From Symbiodinium natans (lineage: Eukaryota; Sar; Dinophyceae; Suessiales; Symbiodiniaceae): a stretch of DNA of 64,000 nucleotides. Where the stretch lies: contig CAJNDS010002594.1 of NCBI GenBank assembly GCA_905221605.1, positions 152,001 through 216,000 on the forward strand, in the 5' to 3' direction. Position numbers and translations under genes: made by a program. This document shows, piece after piece, positions 32,331 to 44,065 of the stretch (the first letter of the stretch is position 1; every line of letters begins with the position of its first letter). Under the pieces are notes generated by a model that worked only from the letters and a program-made list of their open reading frames with translations, did no database searches and was not told the DNA's origin.

Positions 32331-35300
32331 AAGAAACTGGGAGGAGCGGCTATTCTCACAATAAATAAATCATTGCGAGAAAACAAAGCATTGCAAGAAC
32401 TGATCACTCATCAGACACATACTGGAAGCAAATGTCACTCCATGCCCACGCTGGGGAATCGACTCATCTGCCGGAACAGGGGCAACGGGGCGGGTCTCCT
32501 GCGTGGCGTTTGTTTTACAGTGGTCAGCTATAGCTCCAAAAGCCATCACTGCAGAAACCATAGGAACAAGCCAGTCGTGCTTAATGACGAAGGTTAACAG
32601 CAAACAAGTTTGCCAATTTCGCCTGAAAATGGTATTTGCAGCCTTCCATTGTCACACTTCTCTGAGCGGGTGCTAAGTCTTTGCCTCCTGTGGACGGGAT
32701 GCATGACCTGGAAGAAGCGCCTGTCAGCTGGACGCAGCAATGGAGAAGAGTAGCTATAGCCCTATAGCAGCTTTTCACAATGTGCCCACCTTTCGTGTCT
32801 TCCGGCGTGTGCCTTCTGGGATGTCCAAGGCACCTGCCGCGAAGCACCACACATCATGGCCAGCTTCGTTTCGACAAGGGCCTTGCAACGTTGTACGTTG
32901 GAGGTGCTTTGCAAAGTGTGTTTCAGCCCTGAACCCGATTCCTTTCCCACTTCAGTATCGCATCAGCCACCCGCATACAACCTGAATCCCCCTATCCTGT
33001 TGCAAAGATCTGCTGACCATCGCTCTTAGACTCTTGGCCACGAAGACCAACCGCAAACAGAGGGAAATCTGCCGTACCTGCCACCTCATGCGACGCAGGA
33101 GTCTCCTCTGCAGCGTTCGAAACAGTCTTTTGCTGTCGTTGGCTGATGAAACGTCATTCCGAAACATTTCCGAACCATTCCTTGCAAAGCCATGGCAGGG
33201 CCTGCGAGCCGCCGATGAAGGCGAAAGCAGAGCTGTCCACCCTCGAGTCCAGGAGAATGTCCAGGCGACTTTTATGTTTTGCATTATGTGTTGCGGAAGC
33301 ATTTCAGAAAGCAGCTAAGCCCGGCTAAGCCATGTGCGTTGTCGGACTGATTTCGCCAGCACCTCCACATCATATCTTCAACGATACTATCTTAGCAAAG
33401 ATACTGGGTAGTGTTGCATACAACTTACCAAAGCACCAAAGCTGCTACTTCCTGCTCAGAGGTGCAGAGAGCCTGCTGGATAGGCTGAGACTGCTGCTGG
33501 GGCCTAGCTCTGCGTGCACAGTGCCGCGAGCACAGCGAGGCAGAGCAGTGCAGGAAGAGATGAGGGAAAAGGATTCGCAGCCTACCAAGCCTTGCTAAGA
33601 CTTGCTAAGCCTTGCGCAGGCACGGCATCCGCACTTTTGACGAACGTGAACACTGACTCCTTTTCAGTGAAGACAGTCGCATCTGAAGCCTTATCCTGAG
33701 AAAGGGCAGCTACATCCTAATCTTCTAGACGCTGCCAAGCTCAGCCGAGGACGGGTGTCTGTGACCCCGGCACCTCTCAAGATATCCCCCTTCAGATCAT
33801 TTCAGAATCTGTTCCCGTCTCTCCAGCGACGTGCATTTTCATCTGACTTGTTCACATGCATTTTTCAGGCCCACCTCAGCACTGGAATTCAGGAAGCTGA
33901 AGGCCGATGTACCTTCCATGGTTTCCAGGGGGTAGGGCTGAGAGCATCTTCACTATGGAAACGAAAGTATGAAATAGTATGGAGAATATTGTAAGAAAGT
34001 CCGAGGTAAGAAAAAAAACTCTGACACTTTTCTCCTACTACTATTCTCACTACACTCACACGATACTAACACATACCTTCAACATAGTCAAATATGTGCC
34101 TTCTAGTCCTAGGCCTATGGGTAGATGCGGAACACTGACCGCCATGGCTCACCCGTCTCGCCAGCCACGCTCAGGCTTCCAAACAGCCCTGAACCTCTGT
34201 TTTGGATGCAAGGCATCGCCGAGGCTTTTTACGGCAGGATCACCATGGACCCTCACACCAGCGCCAAGCTCACGACCGGCGCTGTCCACTTCTTTTTGAG
34301 ACGGTTCCTAGGTGAATGATGGCGAGCGAACGCAGGCGACCGCGGACTGGATGCCCTTTCTTGAAGGTGTGCAGCGACTGCATTCCAAGCTCGAAAACTG
34401 TCGAAAACTTATGCAATCTTTTGAATCTTTTGAGGAGCCTCAGGAGCCAGGAGGGGCTGATAATGGCTGAAATACAGTACTAGCAGAGGCGGGCTGTCGC
34501 GGAAGCATCTTTTCCAAGACCAGCCTGTGGATCCATGAACCGATACCAATGTACGCCAAAGCTTCCGCTGCTTGGGTCTGAAGACCTTCGAAAAGTGACC
34601 TCGCCCGGCTTTGCGGAATCCGATGGCGCATCAATAGCCGAACAATGGAGTCACAGACACAAGCAGTCCAAGGCAGCCACGCCATGTCATGTGAGCGTCT
34701 GAAAGAATGCTACAAAAGCCAAGTAAACATGCTCTGGTTGTTGCATGACGTTGCATGTTGCTGGAAGTCTTGCGCGTATTGCTGGCTTCCTGCTGCAAGA
34801 CTAGTCGTGTAAATCCCACACCATGATGTCATCAGAGTTTGTGAAGCTCAGCGGCAGCGCAACCACAACAATGGGGTCGAGCAGATTCTTCCTTTTAATG
34901 GTGCCTCAGCCCAGCAGCATGCTTCAAAACATATTCCTCTCAGTGCCGCATGCGTTGCTTACTCGGGTTCCTGTACGGGCTATTGACACTGCACAGCGTC
35001 AGGTGAAACATGAAAGAGCACCAGTACAGCTGCGGCCTTTGCAATCTGGATAATCTGGGTCAGAGCCGTATGACTCGTATGACTTCTGCGACTTCTGACA
35101 CCACCTTCGTTCAAGCCAAACAACTGCACAATCTGCAGCAGCTGTGGTGGAGATGCCTTTTGGGGAAAAGCGGCAAGGTGTCCTTAACGTGTTCGACCGC
35201 GAGCGCCGGAGCATCGTACTTCATAATGCTCTGCCGTGGAGACTTAGACATTCGAAGACAACTAGACTAGAGCCAGGGTGCTTGTGCTACGAAGCACCGG

Positions 35301-36520
35301 CCATAGAGGAATCTTGCGGCTGCAGCATGGAACAACATGCCGTGTGATTTGAACTGTTTCCGCTCAGCTCAGCTGGCCCTGTCGAGGAGCGTCTTGCCTG
35401 CAGCCCACACGTGCATCTGCAAGTTGGCAAGCAACTAACTTTTAGCAAAGCTAAATTCAACACACCAAGAGCACGGCTTGAGCGCACTCCCTCACGAGAC
35501 TTGATCCTCCGAAAGCTAACAAGTACTGAAAGTACTGCACCACTCCCACTCTTGTGATCGCTGGTGTACTGGGCGGACCCCCCTCGCAGCGACACGGGCG
35601 AGGATGTTGGCGTGGATGCCTGGCACAGCTGCTCTGGCCGATGGGGAAAGATGATGCAGTGGCCTCAACACGCTAAGTTGGGTGCTTGCTCGGAAGGCGG
35701 GCTAGGTGACACAGCTTGTGGCGTCCCCTCATCAAGGGCGTGCATGGCAAAAGAGCACAAGAGCACACGCTGCAAAACCAGAAATATGTGATATGCGGAT
35801 TGCATCAGAACAACCCATGCATAAGACCCAAGCCAGTGGTTCGGCAGTACCTTGGCCAACAGCTACAGTACCAATACACTTTATCCGCAGACCCCGCACA
35901 AGGCAGCGCCCAGTTGAAACTCGACCGTGTTTTTGTGTGTGTTTCCCCTATCCCTCCCACCAACCCTCCATCACTCCAGTTCCTCATTGGAAGGCAGGAC
36001 AGGCAGCCGCAGGCTTTCTCCGAACCATAGGCGGTCGCTGTAAGGCCACGAGGGCAAGGCAAGTTTGGCTGTGTCCCATATACGGGCGAAAGGGCGAGCA
36101 TAAGTCACAACATGGCCAAAGGTTGGCTCTTCACGTAAGGCATGGGCCGAGCACGCAAAATTGTGCGAATCAATGCGAACCCCACGAGGGCGCAAAGGCG
36201 GAGAATTAAAGCGCGTGCGGATGTTCTGGGGGCGCGCTCACGAAGCCAGGGCTCGGTAAAGACCGTGGCAAGGCGTCATCTTCGCAGCTCTTAGGCTGGC
36301 AGTGCTGCTTCCAATGGGCTTCCAAGATGCCTGGCAACTGCCTGAAAAACGGGGGGTTTGGCCACCGTGCAATGCCCCAAAGGCTGAAGACTGAAGACGT
36401 CGAAATTTCTGAGGCTCTGCTGGCTGCATGGCTGCACTCAGATTGGCAATTGCAGAGGAAGTTTATGGCATCACTTGGCTGGCAGACAATTGCACCACGA
36501 CGTGTCATTCATGTACGTCT
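32331..36520. other. Interval with few coding signals
   Basis: Only weak candidates: a minus frame at 34440-34685 with a natural residue mix (ALAYIGIGSWIHRLVLEKML) and short helical pieces near 33.1 kb. No chain of in-phase exons was found. It may contain introns or terminal exons of flanking genes. Confidence 0.35.
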
Positions 36521-36521
36521 A

Positions 36522-37868
36522 AAAAAGAAGTCTTGCCCTTACAGCAGCCAAGCGGACATGTTGGATTCGACATGCGAAGCTCAGCAATTGGGAGTATGGG
36601 CCAACAGACCACAAGCAACAATGGTTTTGCTCTGGTTCAGGCATGCGAGTCTGCGAATCTTGTTGTGGCCAAGACTATGTGTGGTTGGTGTCTACCTCTT
36701 CAACTCCCGATGGACAACAGACTCACTGCATTGATTTATTTGTCACAACAAGAGTGTACTCGGTCGACATTGGCAGCTGTCGCGCTTTCGAGATCAGGTG
36801 ACTGTGCAGCTACAGCTCCAATGCTCCAAGCCCAGCAAGGGACGCTGGAACAAGCATGGTCTTGAGGTGGCGAAGAAGTTTCTGCTGGACATTCAAGTCA
36901 AATCACATCTGATTCTGAACCAATGGCGCCCCAAACCCTTGAGCTGAAGCACTTGCTGCCTACTTTGCGACGACTGGACTCAGCGCGCGATGCAGACACA
37001 CAAGGTACGAAAATTGCGTATGAAAATCAGATTTGTGGGAAGCGTGTGCAAAACCATGCACGTGCAGGCGCATTGGTGGATTTCACATCACGAAGACAGA
37101 AGCAGCTGCAAAGGCTCAAGCGGCAACCCCAGCTGCAGAGAACCAAACGCAGCCCTAGCCTTCACCACTCTCGTCACACACTTGACTTATTTGGTCATCA
37201 TGCCCGAGCTCGAGTTGATCACTGCCAGTCCAAGCAGTCCAACACAGAAACCACCGAAATGCACTCGCCCTAACCCAAGCCCTTGTGCAATTGCAGAACC
37301 TGTCTTGGCAGATCTTGGCCGCAACACAGGGTTTGCCAGGGAGTCACGAGCCACGATCGGAGTTTGCGCCCCGACTTGGCTTTTCGACAAGAAGAGCGAT
37401 TCAGGCACGATGCTCATGCAATCTCATGCAGCAGACGGAGGGCTGGAGGGACAAAATTGCCAGTGGGAAGCCCCACAATGTCCGCGACTGTGCTTTCCAC
37501 ATTGCAGGATTTCAATAATTTGCAATAGAAGGCAGGCCATGAAGTTGGCACCATGTTCACGGACTGGCGCAAAGATTGGGCGTGTGCAGCCAAATTCTGT
37601 TACGCGGGCATCTGCCGAAGCAGTGGCTTTTTGGGGGACATGCCCTCCGAATTCAAAGCCCCCTCCATCGTTGAGGGCTGCAGGAGCAGGGCTGAGATTC
37701 CTTTTTCATTGCTTTGGTTGTTTGTGTCTCGCGTCGGCCCAGCGCGTGGCCTGGTATAGAGACGGCTCGCGGACCTCCCGCTCACTTGGTTGCATTGCGT
37801 TGCGCAGCTTGGCCTCCCCACTCCTGAGAGAAGCAAAAGCGAGCCCTCCAGCCTGCACCCATACCTAA
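36522..37868 (+). pseudogene. Plus-strand open-frame cluster, possible decayed retro-copy
   Basis: Three plus-strand frames are open in succession. The first, about 36522-36797, has no Met near its start and reads GMRVCESCCGQDYVWLV, then YSVDIGSCRAFEIR and a stop. The second starts further left in another phase and reads GRWNKHGLEVAKKFLLDIQ up to a TGA near 36950. Frames from 36923 and 36990 then stay open for 116 and 292 codons. The C-x2-C and Trp-rich start recalls short zinc-binding domains, by eye only. Shifts between frames suggest a decayed intronless copy or a run of exons opposite to the main direction. No element ends, transposase or reverse-transcriptase motif seen. Confidence 0.25.
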
Positions 37869-38639
37869 GTCCTTGTCTGCTTTAAGCGTAGCCGGGTGTG
37901 GGCGACAGCCCCGTCACATAATCTGTCTGCAAGTGTGAGCCTTAGAAGCAAACCAAGTCCCGAACTGTTTTCACTGCCTGCACGGCAACAATCCACTGCA
38001 TTTGCCGTTCGTGCTGCTGAGTGTTCTGGGCATATGGCGAGTCGATGCGACACCACCTCGCAATGGTTGTTTGATGGCACGGCGGACCTGCCAGGTGCTG
38101 TGAGAAGCGCAACGTTATGCACAATATCTGCACCGGAAATTCATGTAGCTCTGTAGCTCCAGAACTTGATGATCTTGGCAGACCACAAACTGAACTGTTT
38201 GCGAAGGTTTCATCTGGCTGAGACGAACGTGTGCAACCGCGCTTGAGGAATGCAGGCTACGGCCGTTGCGACCGTGCTATGTCAGGCCCATCCTAGAAAC
38301 AAAAATTGGGACCACTAGGGGGCCCATCTGATGGCGCCCGTCGCTTCTGCTCAGCGAAGTTGCAGCACATGCATAGGCTACACAATCACAGCAGGGCTTA
38401 GCAGTTCTCCAAGTTTTCATATACAGCCTCCTCCTCTCCAAAAAACTAGCAGCTAGCAGCCACCACAATAGTGCAGATGCCAAGACAAAACAAGTGTTGA
38501 TAGCTTTATGGCCGTGGCCTGCGAGCTGTTGCCACTTGCACCGCATGTGCAGTTTTTGCGCCCCCTCACCTATTCAATGGTTCAGGTCAAGCACTCCATG
38601 ACGCAGCAAGGAAGCCTTCATCGTGCTTTGAGTCTAAGA

Positions 38640-39199
38640 TCGCAGCATCTATCATTGCAGTCAGGTTCGCGCATTGTGTCAACAACTTCTCATACTTCTG
38701 CTTTGCCTGCCAGGCGCAGCCAACTATCAATGCTTGCCAAACATGCAGACAACGGAAGATTCTGCTGTGTTGGGTAATGTTCAAAAATCCCCATCCTTGA
38801 CTCTCTCCTGCCGATGGACGCACACAACTACTCCTGTCTATAATCGACTCCCTGTCCCTTATCCCTGTGGAAGAGCCTCGCGCAGATTTCTTTCCAGCTG
38901 CTGAATTCGCTGGTCCTTCCGCTCGATTTTCTTGTCACTCTCCGCACTTTCGACCTGTTCAAGGTGGTCACCTCCAACATGGAAGTTAAACGAGTCTGGG
39001 GTACCACATTGCCTTCAAACCGCTGTTTTGAGCAACCAGCTTGTGGTACATCACCTTGGCATGAACCATCCAAGGATAGTGCAAGGCTGCGCATGGGGCA
39101 TAGACCGGTATGGACGGTATAGCGGCTTGCACGGAAACTAACTCTAGAACTTGGCCCATCTGCCGTAAGCTGCTCCAGATTTTGATCCAGACGAGAAAC
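38640..39199 (-). CDS. Probable tail coiled-coil exons of the kinesin gene
   Basis: Exons 39199-39161 (VSRLDQNLEQLTA, GA donor), 38971-38877 (DHLEQVESAESDKKIERKDQ continuing RIQQLERNLRE, GC donor) and 38706 to about 38640 (AKQKYEKLLTQCANLTAMID). All acceptors are AG|G. The last two join in phase 0 to give ...LERNLRE-AKQKYEKLL, resembling the wording of kinesin-1 stalk ends (LE..L.EAK..Y). They lie downstream of the motor and stalk exons on the same strand with no other gene recognised between. The IAK-type regulatory tail motif was not found. The link to the motor gene is inferred from order and strand only. Confidence 0.55.
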
Positions 39200-39639
39200 C
39201 TGGACATTGGCGCAAGCAATTTGCATGGTAGGTAAAACCGAGAGGTAGCCGTCAAAGCACCAGGAACAAGACCTTCCATTTCAACAACGGCCTTTCCGCA
39301 TCGTTGTCCTCCATGGATAACAACGGTCTAAGCAAGACTGGTCGGGGTTTTGAACCGAGGGTTCAATCCAGAAAGCCTCGGACTTCTTTTGGGGCCAAAT
39401 CCCACGCCCAACACTTTTCCACGACCCTCTCCGAATTCGGTACCCACGCTAGGAGTTAAAAGAAACGGGGTACGCGCTGGAGGCACTCAGGCTTCAATGC
39501 TTGCGTCTCGACTTGAATTTCGGTTCGGGGTCTGGGATGTAAAACATGCAGCAGTCAAGGCAACCAACTGCTCAGGACCAGCAGCCCAGCAAAAAGACTT
39601 AAAGTAGTCTTAAAATATCCACCGACCTCACGGGGGTCA

Positions 39640-40400
39640 GAGCTCGTGAAGGCTTTGTCTTCGTTCTCGCCATACTCGCCACTATCCCTTCCCCTCCTCA
39701 GCTCTTTTCGTTCTCCCGCCACCGTCACCAAACCTCACGCATCCTCTTACGTTTCGTGGAGAGGCTTTCCTTTAGATGCTTCCGCCCTTACGCCCTCACC
39801 ACCATCACCACCCCACCACCCTCACAGAGCCGCCTCACACAAACCCCAAGCCCAGTCCTTACGTACGTCTTACACTTCGAGACAGTTTTAGAGTCCCCTC
39901 ACAGAGCTGCCCTGCCCGCCTCGCCACCCTCGCCACCCTGACCACCCTCACACAAACCTCAAGCCTCCTACGTTTCGTGGCCCGCCCCTTTAAATGCCTT
40001 TCAAGCCCCTTGAGAGCGACATTTGTGTTAGAAGGTCCTAGAAGGTCCCAATGCGCACGTCACCGCCCTCGAAGGCGGGGAGTGTGGGAAGGGGTTTCTG
40101 TCAGGGTGGTGGAGGTCGGGCGTGTGTTGGAACATTTAAAATTCCACCATCTCTACGAAGGCGAGCTCTCCATACATTGGGATTCGGCGGGTGGCGACGC
40201 CGGCGCGCGTTGGGACCCTATACATGGCTTCGGTAGCTCCACGAAGGGTGTAAGGGGGGCCTCTTCACGAAGCGTGGCTCCCCCAACCTGCCTCCTTTGG
40301 CGAACTTCAAGACGCCCCCTCCGAACCTCAGCTACCCTTCGTGGCGGCATATGCCGCCGACCTTCCTGAAAAACCAAGATGCCGGACACGCCCTCCGAAA
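39640..40400. repeat. Degenerate TACGTTTCGTGG/CTTCGTGG repeats
   Basis: Recurrent blocks such as tacgtttcgtgg, ctacgaagg, ccacgaagg and cccttcgtggcgg in both orientations, set in C-rich CCTCACCACC tracts. The plus-strand 197-codon frame (His/Pro/Arg/Ser) is probably repeat-derived. Lies within what would be a large kinesin intron. Confidence 0.5.
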
Positions 40401-41045
40401 GGCATAATGCTTTGGGTGCTTTTGTTGATGCTTTCTCATGCTATCCCCCTAGAAAGCAGCTTCCAGGTCAGTGGCTGGGACAGGGCCTCGGAAGCGGCTG
40501 AAGCATCCGAAAAGCAGACATCGCTGTAAATAGTGTTGCTTTCACGTGCTGATGTGGAAACTCTTGGTCGAGCCCCCGTGGCCTTGCGGCCGCAGGGCTG
40601 ATGCTCATGATGCACGAGGGCCGCAGACAGGACCCCCTCGGGACCGCGGGGGCGAGGGTCATCGAGCCAAGGGCATAATGCGCATCTCTGAAACGCAACA
40701 GTGCAGCATCCCAAAATGCATGCTGCGCTGCCATTTCCACGCTATTTCCACACTATTCTCAGGGGTTCGGCGTTCGGCGGCTTCGGGATGCGCAGTTTGG
40801 GTAGCCTTTCTGGGCATCAAGCAGCCCAGGGACCGCAGCACATCCGTGGCAGCTCGCCAGCGCGTGCAAAGGATTCTTCGTTGTTCTTGATGTTCTTGTT
40901 TTCGTTATTGTTGTTGGCTCCAACGTTCTGAAAATGCGCGCGCGATTGGCACGTGCCAATCACAAGTTTTTTGTGTGCTTCACATTCTAAAAAATCCACT
41001 GCCGTCGGCTATTTTTCGATGCGTGAAATTTCCACGTTCTGACAC

Positions 41046-41530
41046 ATGTGGAAAACATCGTTATTCGCAAAGTTTCGCACATGTGCGAGGCCAAAAGCAT
41101 CTCTGTTTGCGATGTTTCGCATGTGTTCGAGGCCAGAAAACTTGTATATCCATGCCCACACGATGACTATGACCGTGTTACCAGCGCATGCGAGTCAGAG
41201 CATCCATGCCGGGAATCCATGCAAGCACGATGATTACGTCTGTGTGACCAATGCGTGCGAGTGGCCAGAGCATCCATGCCCGCACGATGATTGCGTACGA
41301 TTGCGTCCGTGTGACCAGTGCGTGTTAGTGGCCAATGATGCCTACGTCCGTGGTAACAGTGCGCGTGAGTGGCCAGAGCCTTCATGCCTGCACGATGATA
41401 ACGTCTGTGTGACCAGTGTGGGCGAGTGGCCCGAGCATCCATGCCCGCACCGATGATTTCGTCCGTCTGACCAGTGCCTGTTACCGCACGATGATTACGT
41501 CCGTGTTGCGGTTGCCGAAATACCAGAACC
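41046..41530. repeat. Roughly 57-bp tandem repeat in a kinesin intron
   Basis: Imperfect copies of a unit containing cgatgattacgtc, gtgtgaccagtgcg and gtggccagagcatccatgccc, five to six copies, preceded by a shorter related block (gaggccagaaaac, gaggccaaaagc). Translated frames show Cys/His/Pro repeats (EWPEHPCPHDD) and are not genes. Confidence 0.85.
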
Positions 41531-42239
41531 AGATTAGTTGATGCAGTCTTCTCGCGCGGCCCTGTGCCTGAAACCTTAGTCCTTGACTGCAACTGCAGAG
41601 AGGGTTCAGGATTCAGGGTTCCGGGATTTCGGTGTGGCTTAGGGTTGAGTGCTAGGCCTTTCGGGTCTTTGCTTAGTTCGAGCAGGTCTTACTCCTGCAG
41701 CTGTTGCGGTATCGAACCCTAAATACTAGATCGTAAAGGACCGGGCCTGGCTACGCGTCCTAAACCTAAACCTTCAGCCTTCAACTAAGGAATGGTGCAG
41801 CGCAAAGCCGAAAAGCTCCAACCTTCAGCCGAACTCGCTGAAGCGCCTGTGCAAAGCCAAAGCACACTGAATAGAAATTCCCTAAAAGCGTGCAGTGCAA
41901 AGCCCGAACTCAAATTGCTTTCAGGTTCGCCGCGACGCGACGCCGGACAAACAAAAAAAACACGAAAATAGAAAATCCCGTGAACAGGACGTCCAACGCG
42001 AAACGCGCCTTTTTTTCTGGAGTTCTTTGAAAAAAAACATGCTCTAGATTCATTGAACCAAATAGCCACCTTTCTCCTTCCTGACAATTTGAGCGGCCTC
42101 CCCAAAAACCCGACACACTCTGCAGAGCCTGCACGGCTGGCTTTTCATTCTAGGGCCTCTGGGCCTAGAAGGGAACCACTGAGAAGGGAGTGCTGCAGCG
42201 CTCAGGTGTCCTCAGCCGACGAAGCACGGCAGCCAGGCC

Positions 42240-42332
42240 TGAGTGACTTGGAGTCACTTGGAGTGGCTTGGAGTGACTTGGGTCCTGTGCCATCGACATG
42301 CCCCGCAGTGCCCCGCAGTGCCCCGCAGTGAA
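42240..42332. repeat. Two short minisatellites
   Basis: GTGACTTGGAGTCACTTGGA-type units (about 42240-42285) are followed by three to four copies of TGCCCCGCAG (42298-42330). Confidence 0.85.
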
Positions 42333-42475
42333 GTGGTGAGTGATGGTGAGTGCAAGGCCCTTTGCCGGTTGGTGCACTTGCCGCCTCGAGCGAGCTCTGG
42401 AAATGCTACATCTGCAAATCAAGTACGATAAACACAGTAAACACAAGTTGGCATGGATGGCACAAGACTCGGGGC

Positions 42476-43136
42476 TGCTCAGACTGGATGAGATTCTGAT
42501 GGCTCTTTGTCAGCTCCTGAACGCGGGCTGCCACACGTAGTCTGGCCGATCTCGGCATGGTCTTAGACTAAAATTCGGATCACGAAAAGCTCTGACTGCT
42601 CGGCATGTTCCGCGCCGGCCCCCAGTTCGCAAAAAAAGCTCAACCCGAAGCCCTCTCACCTCTCGATAGAATGGTTTTCCCAAGATTGCTGCCAAAGCAG
42701 AGCATTTGCGCTGGAGTTCGCGACAGGTCAAAGTGTCGTTCTTTGATGGTGATGTCCTCCAGTTCTTGTGCCAACCGCACTTTTTCATTTCGGAGCCTGT
42801 CACTATCTGTTCACAGTCGCCACATGCACACCCAAGTCATTCCGACTTGACAAAGAAGTCTCGAACCAAAGTGCAGAAACTCGTCAGCTCAACTTTTCCA
42901 GCTCGGAGACCTGCTGTGCACGAAAGTTTCACACATGAAGTTATCGCCCGCTTTCTGAAACCCAGCTGCTTTCGCCGGCCCTACAACAGGACCTCAGAGA
43001 AAACCGACCTAGTCACCTAGTCGCTAAAATCAGGGCACCAAATGTTGTTCTCTCGCACGCCTGTTCGTTTCTCTCGTACTCGATGCTTTCGCGGTCGTTT
43101 TGCGCCTCAGCTCCAACCGCAACAAAGCCATACAAC

Positions 43137-43168
<32 letters not shown>

Positions 43169-44065
43169 CTACACCTACCTCCTCCTCAGGTCCTCTTCCA
43201 AAGATTGCTCAGAACCTGGCGTCCATTGCCTGCATCGTTAGCCGATGCTTTTCATCTTCTGCCACACGTAACTGCCTCATATGAATCTGGCTATGATGAG
43301 CTGTGCCACAATGTGTCGCAACATGCCACTATGACTAGTTCAGGTCCACTACTGTAGGCTGCACACGATTGAACCTCCTCCTTCTCCCTGTTGGCCTTTT
43401 TTCACGCTCATGGGCTCAAGTTGATTGTCACAGTTGATTCCCAGAACATCTGGGACATGTTGAACACGGGAGTCCGTTGACTCGAACTGCTTTTGTGTAA
43501 GCCTGCCTCACAGAGCTGCTCCGAGGTCGTCTTGAGCTTTCCCCTGAGTTCCTCAAGGATTACTTACGGCTGTAAAGTGTGCACACGTATGCATACTCTT
43601 TGTCTCGCAAAGGGCCAGAACAGCCTTGGTTGCTTTGGTTGGCTACTCGGCCCGTCCTGAAGCTGTTCCTCCAGCTCAGCATTTTGTGCTTCATCAACCG
43701 GAGTCGGCACGGCCCCAGCTGGCAGGAACACTGCCGAGCTTTTGTCCTCAAGAAGGTGATAAAACTAGGACATGGGCTCTGTGTGAAGACCTGGACACCC
43801 GTGCGATTTCCTCTGGCACAGTGATCCCATTCGAGCGTAGCAGCTGCTCCAGCCTTGGTTTGCTGACAATGCCTAATGTCATGCTGCCCCCTCATATCTC
43901 CACATGTGGCCCTGCGGATGTCAAGTCGCACACATGGAAACCCGACCACGCAGCTCTGACACTGCCTCCCGCAAAAACGTTGACTTGGAACTCATCAGTA
44001 TCAAAATAACTTGGCAAATGATTATAGCTGTCCTGGTCTCTTCGCTCGAGGAGAAGCTTCAGCTC
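42476..44065 (-). CDS. Kinesin-1-like gene: neck and first stalk exons
   Basis: Nine exons continue in phase from the motor: 44065-44044, 43872-43799, 43746-43657, 43551-43507, 43395-43375, 43286-43230, 42910-42891, 42796-42757, 42516-42476. The first joins the last motor exon as SVE-ELKLLLER, the expected kinesin-1 neck start. Then IVSKPRLEQLLRSNGITVPE, a 30-codon exon ending VDEAQNAELEEQLQ, ELRGKLKTTSEQLCE, ANREKEE, IHMRQLRVAEDEKHRLTMQ, VSELEKL, LRNEKVRLAQELE and ELTKSHQNLIQSE: continuous heptad coiled coil for dimerisation. Donors are GA four times, GC three, GT two; eight of nine acceptors are AG|G (the IHM exon has AG|A). Two exons are only 20 and 21 bases. Further stalk exons must follow to the left. 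Confidence 0.8.
43139..43172. repeat. CA microsatellite
   Basis: About 15 CA units (acacacac...) inside a kinesin stalk intron. Confidence 0.95.

Noticed and set aside
30873-32597. Frames of 246-454 codons on both strands
   Set aside because: They read the GA minisatellite as Glu/Gly/Arg or Pro/Ser/Leu. Only the small proline-rich and Ala/Pro/Gln-rich parts outside the repeat were kept.
39776-40369. 197-codon plus-strand frame
   Set aside because: Pro/His/Arg/Ser-rich reading of CCTCACCACC and CTTCGTGG repeats.
41046-41592. CRISPR-like look of the spaced repeats
   Set aside because: Units are contiguous and imperfect without unique spacers, there are no cas genes, and the context is a eukaryotic intron.
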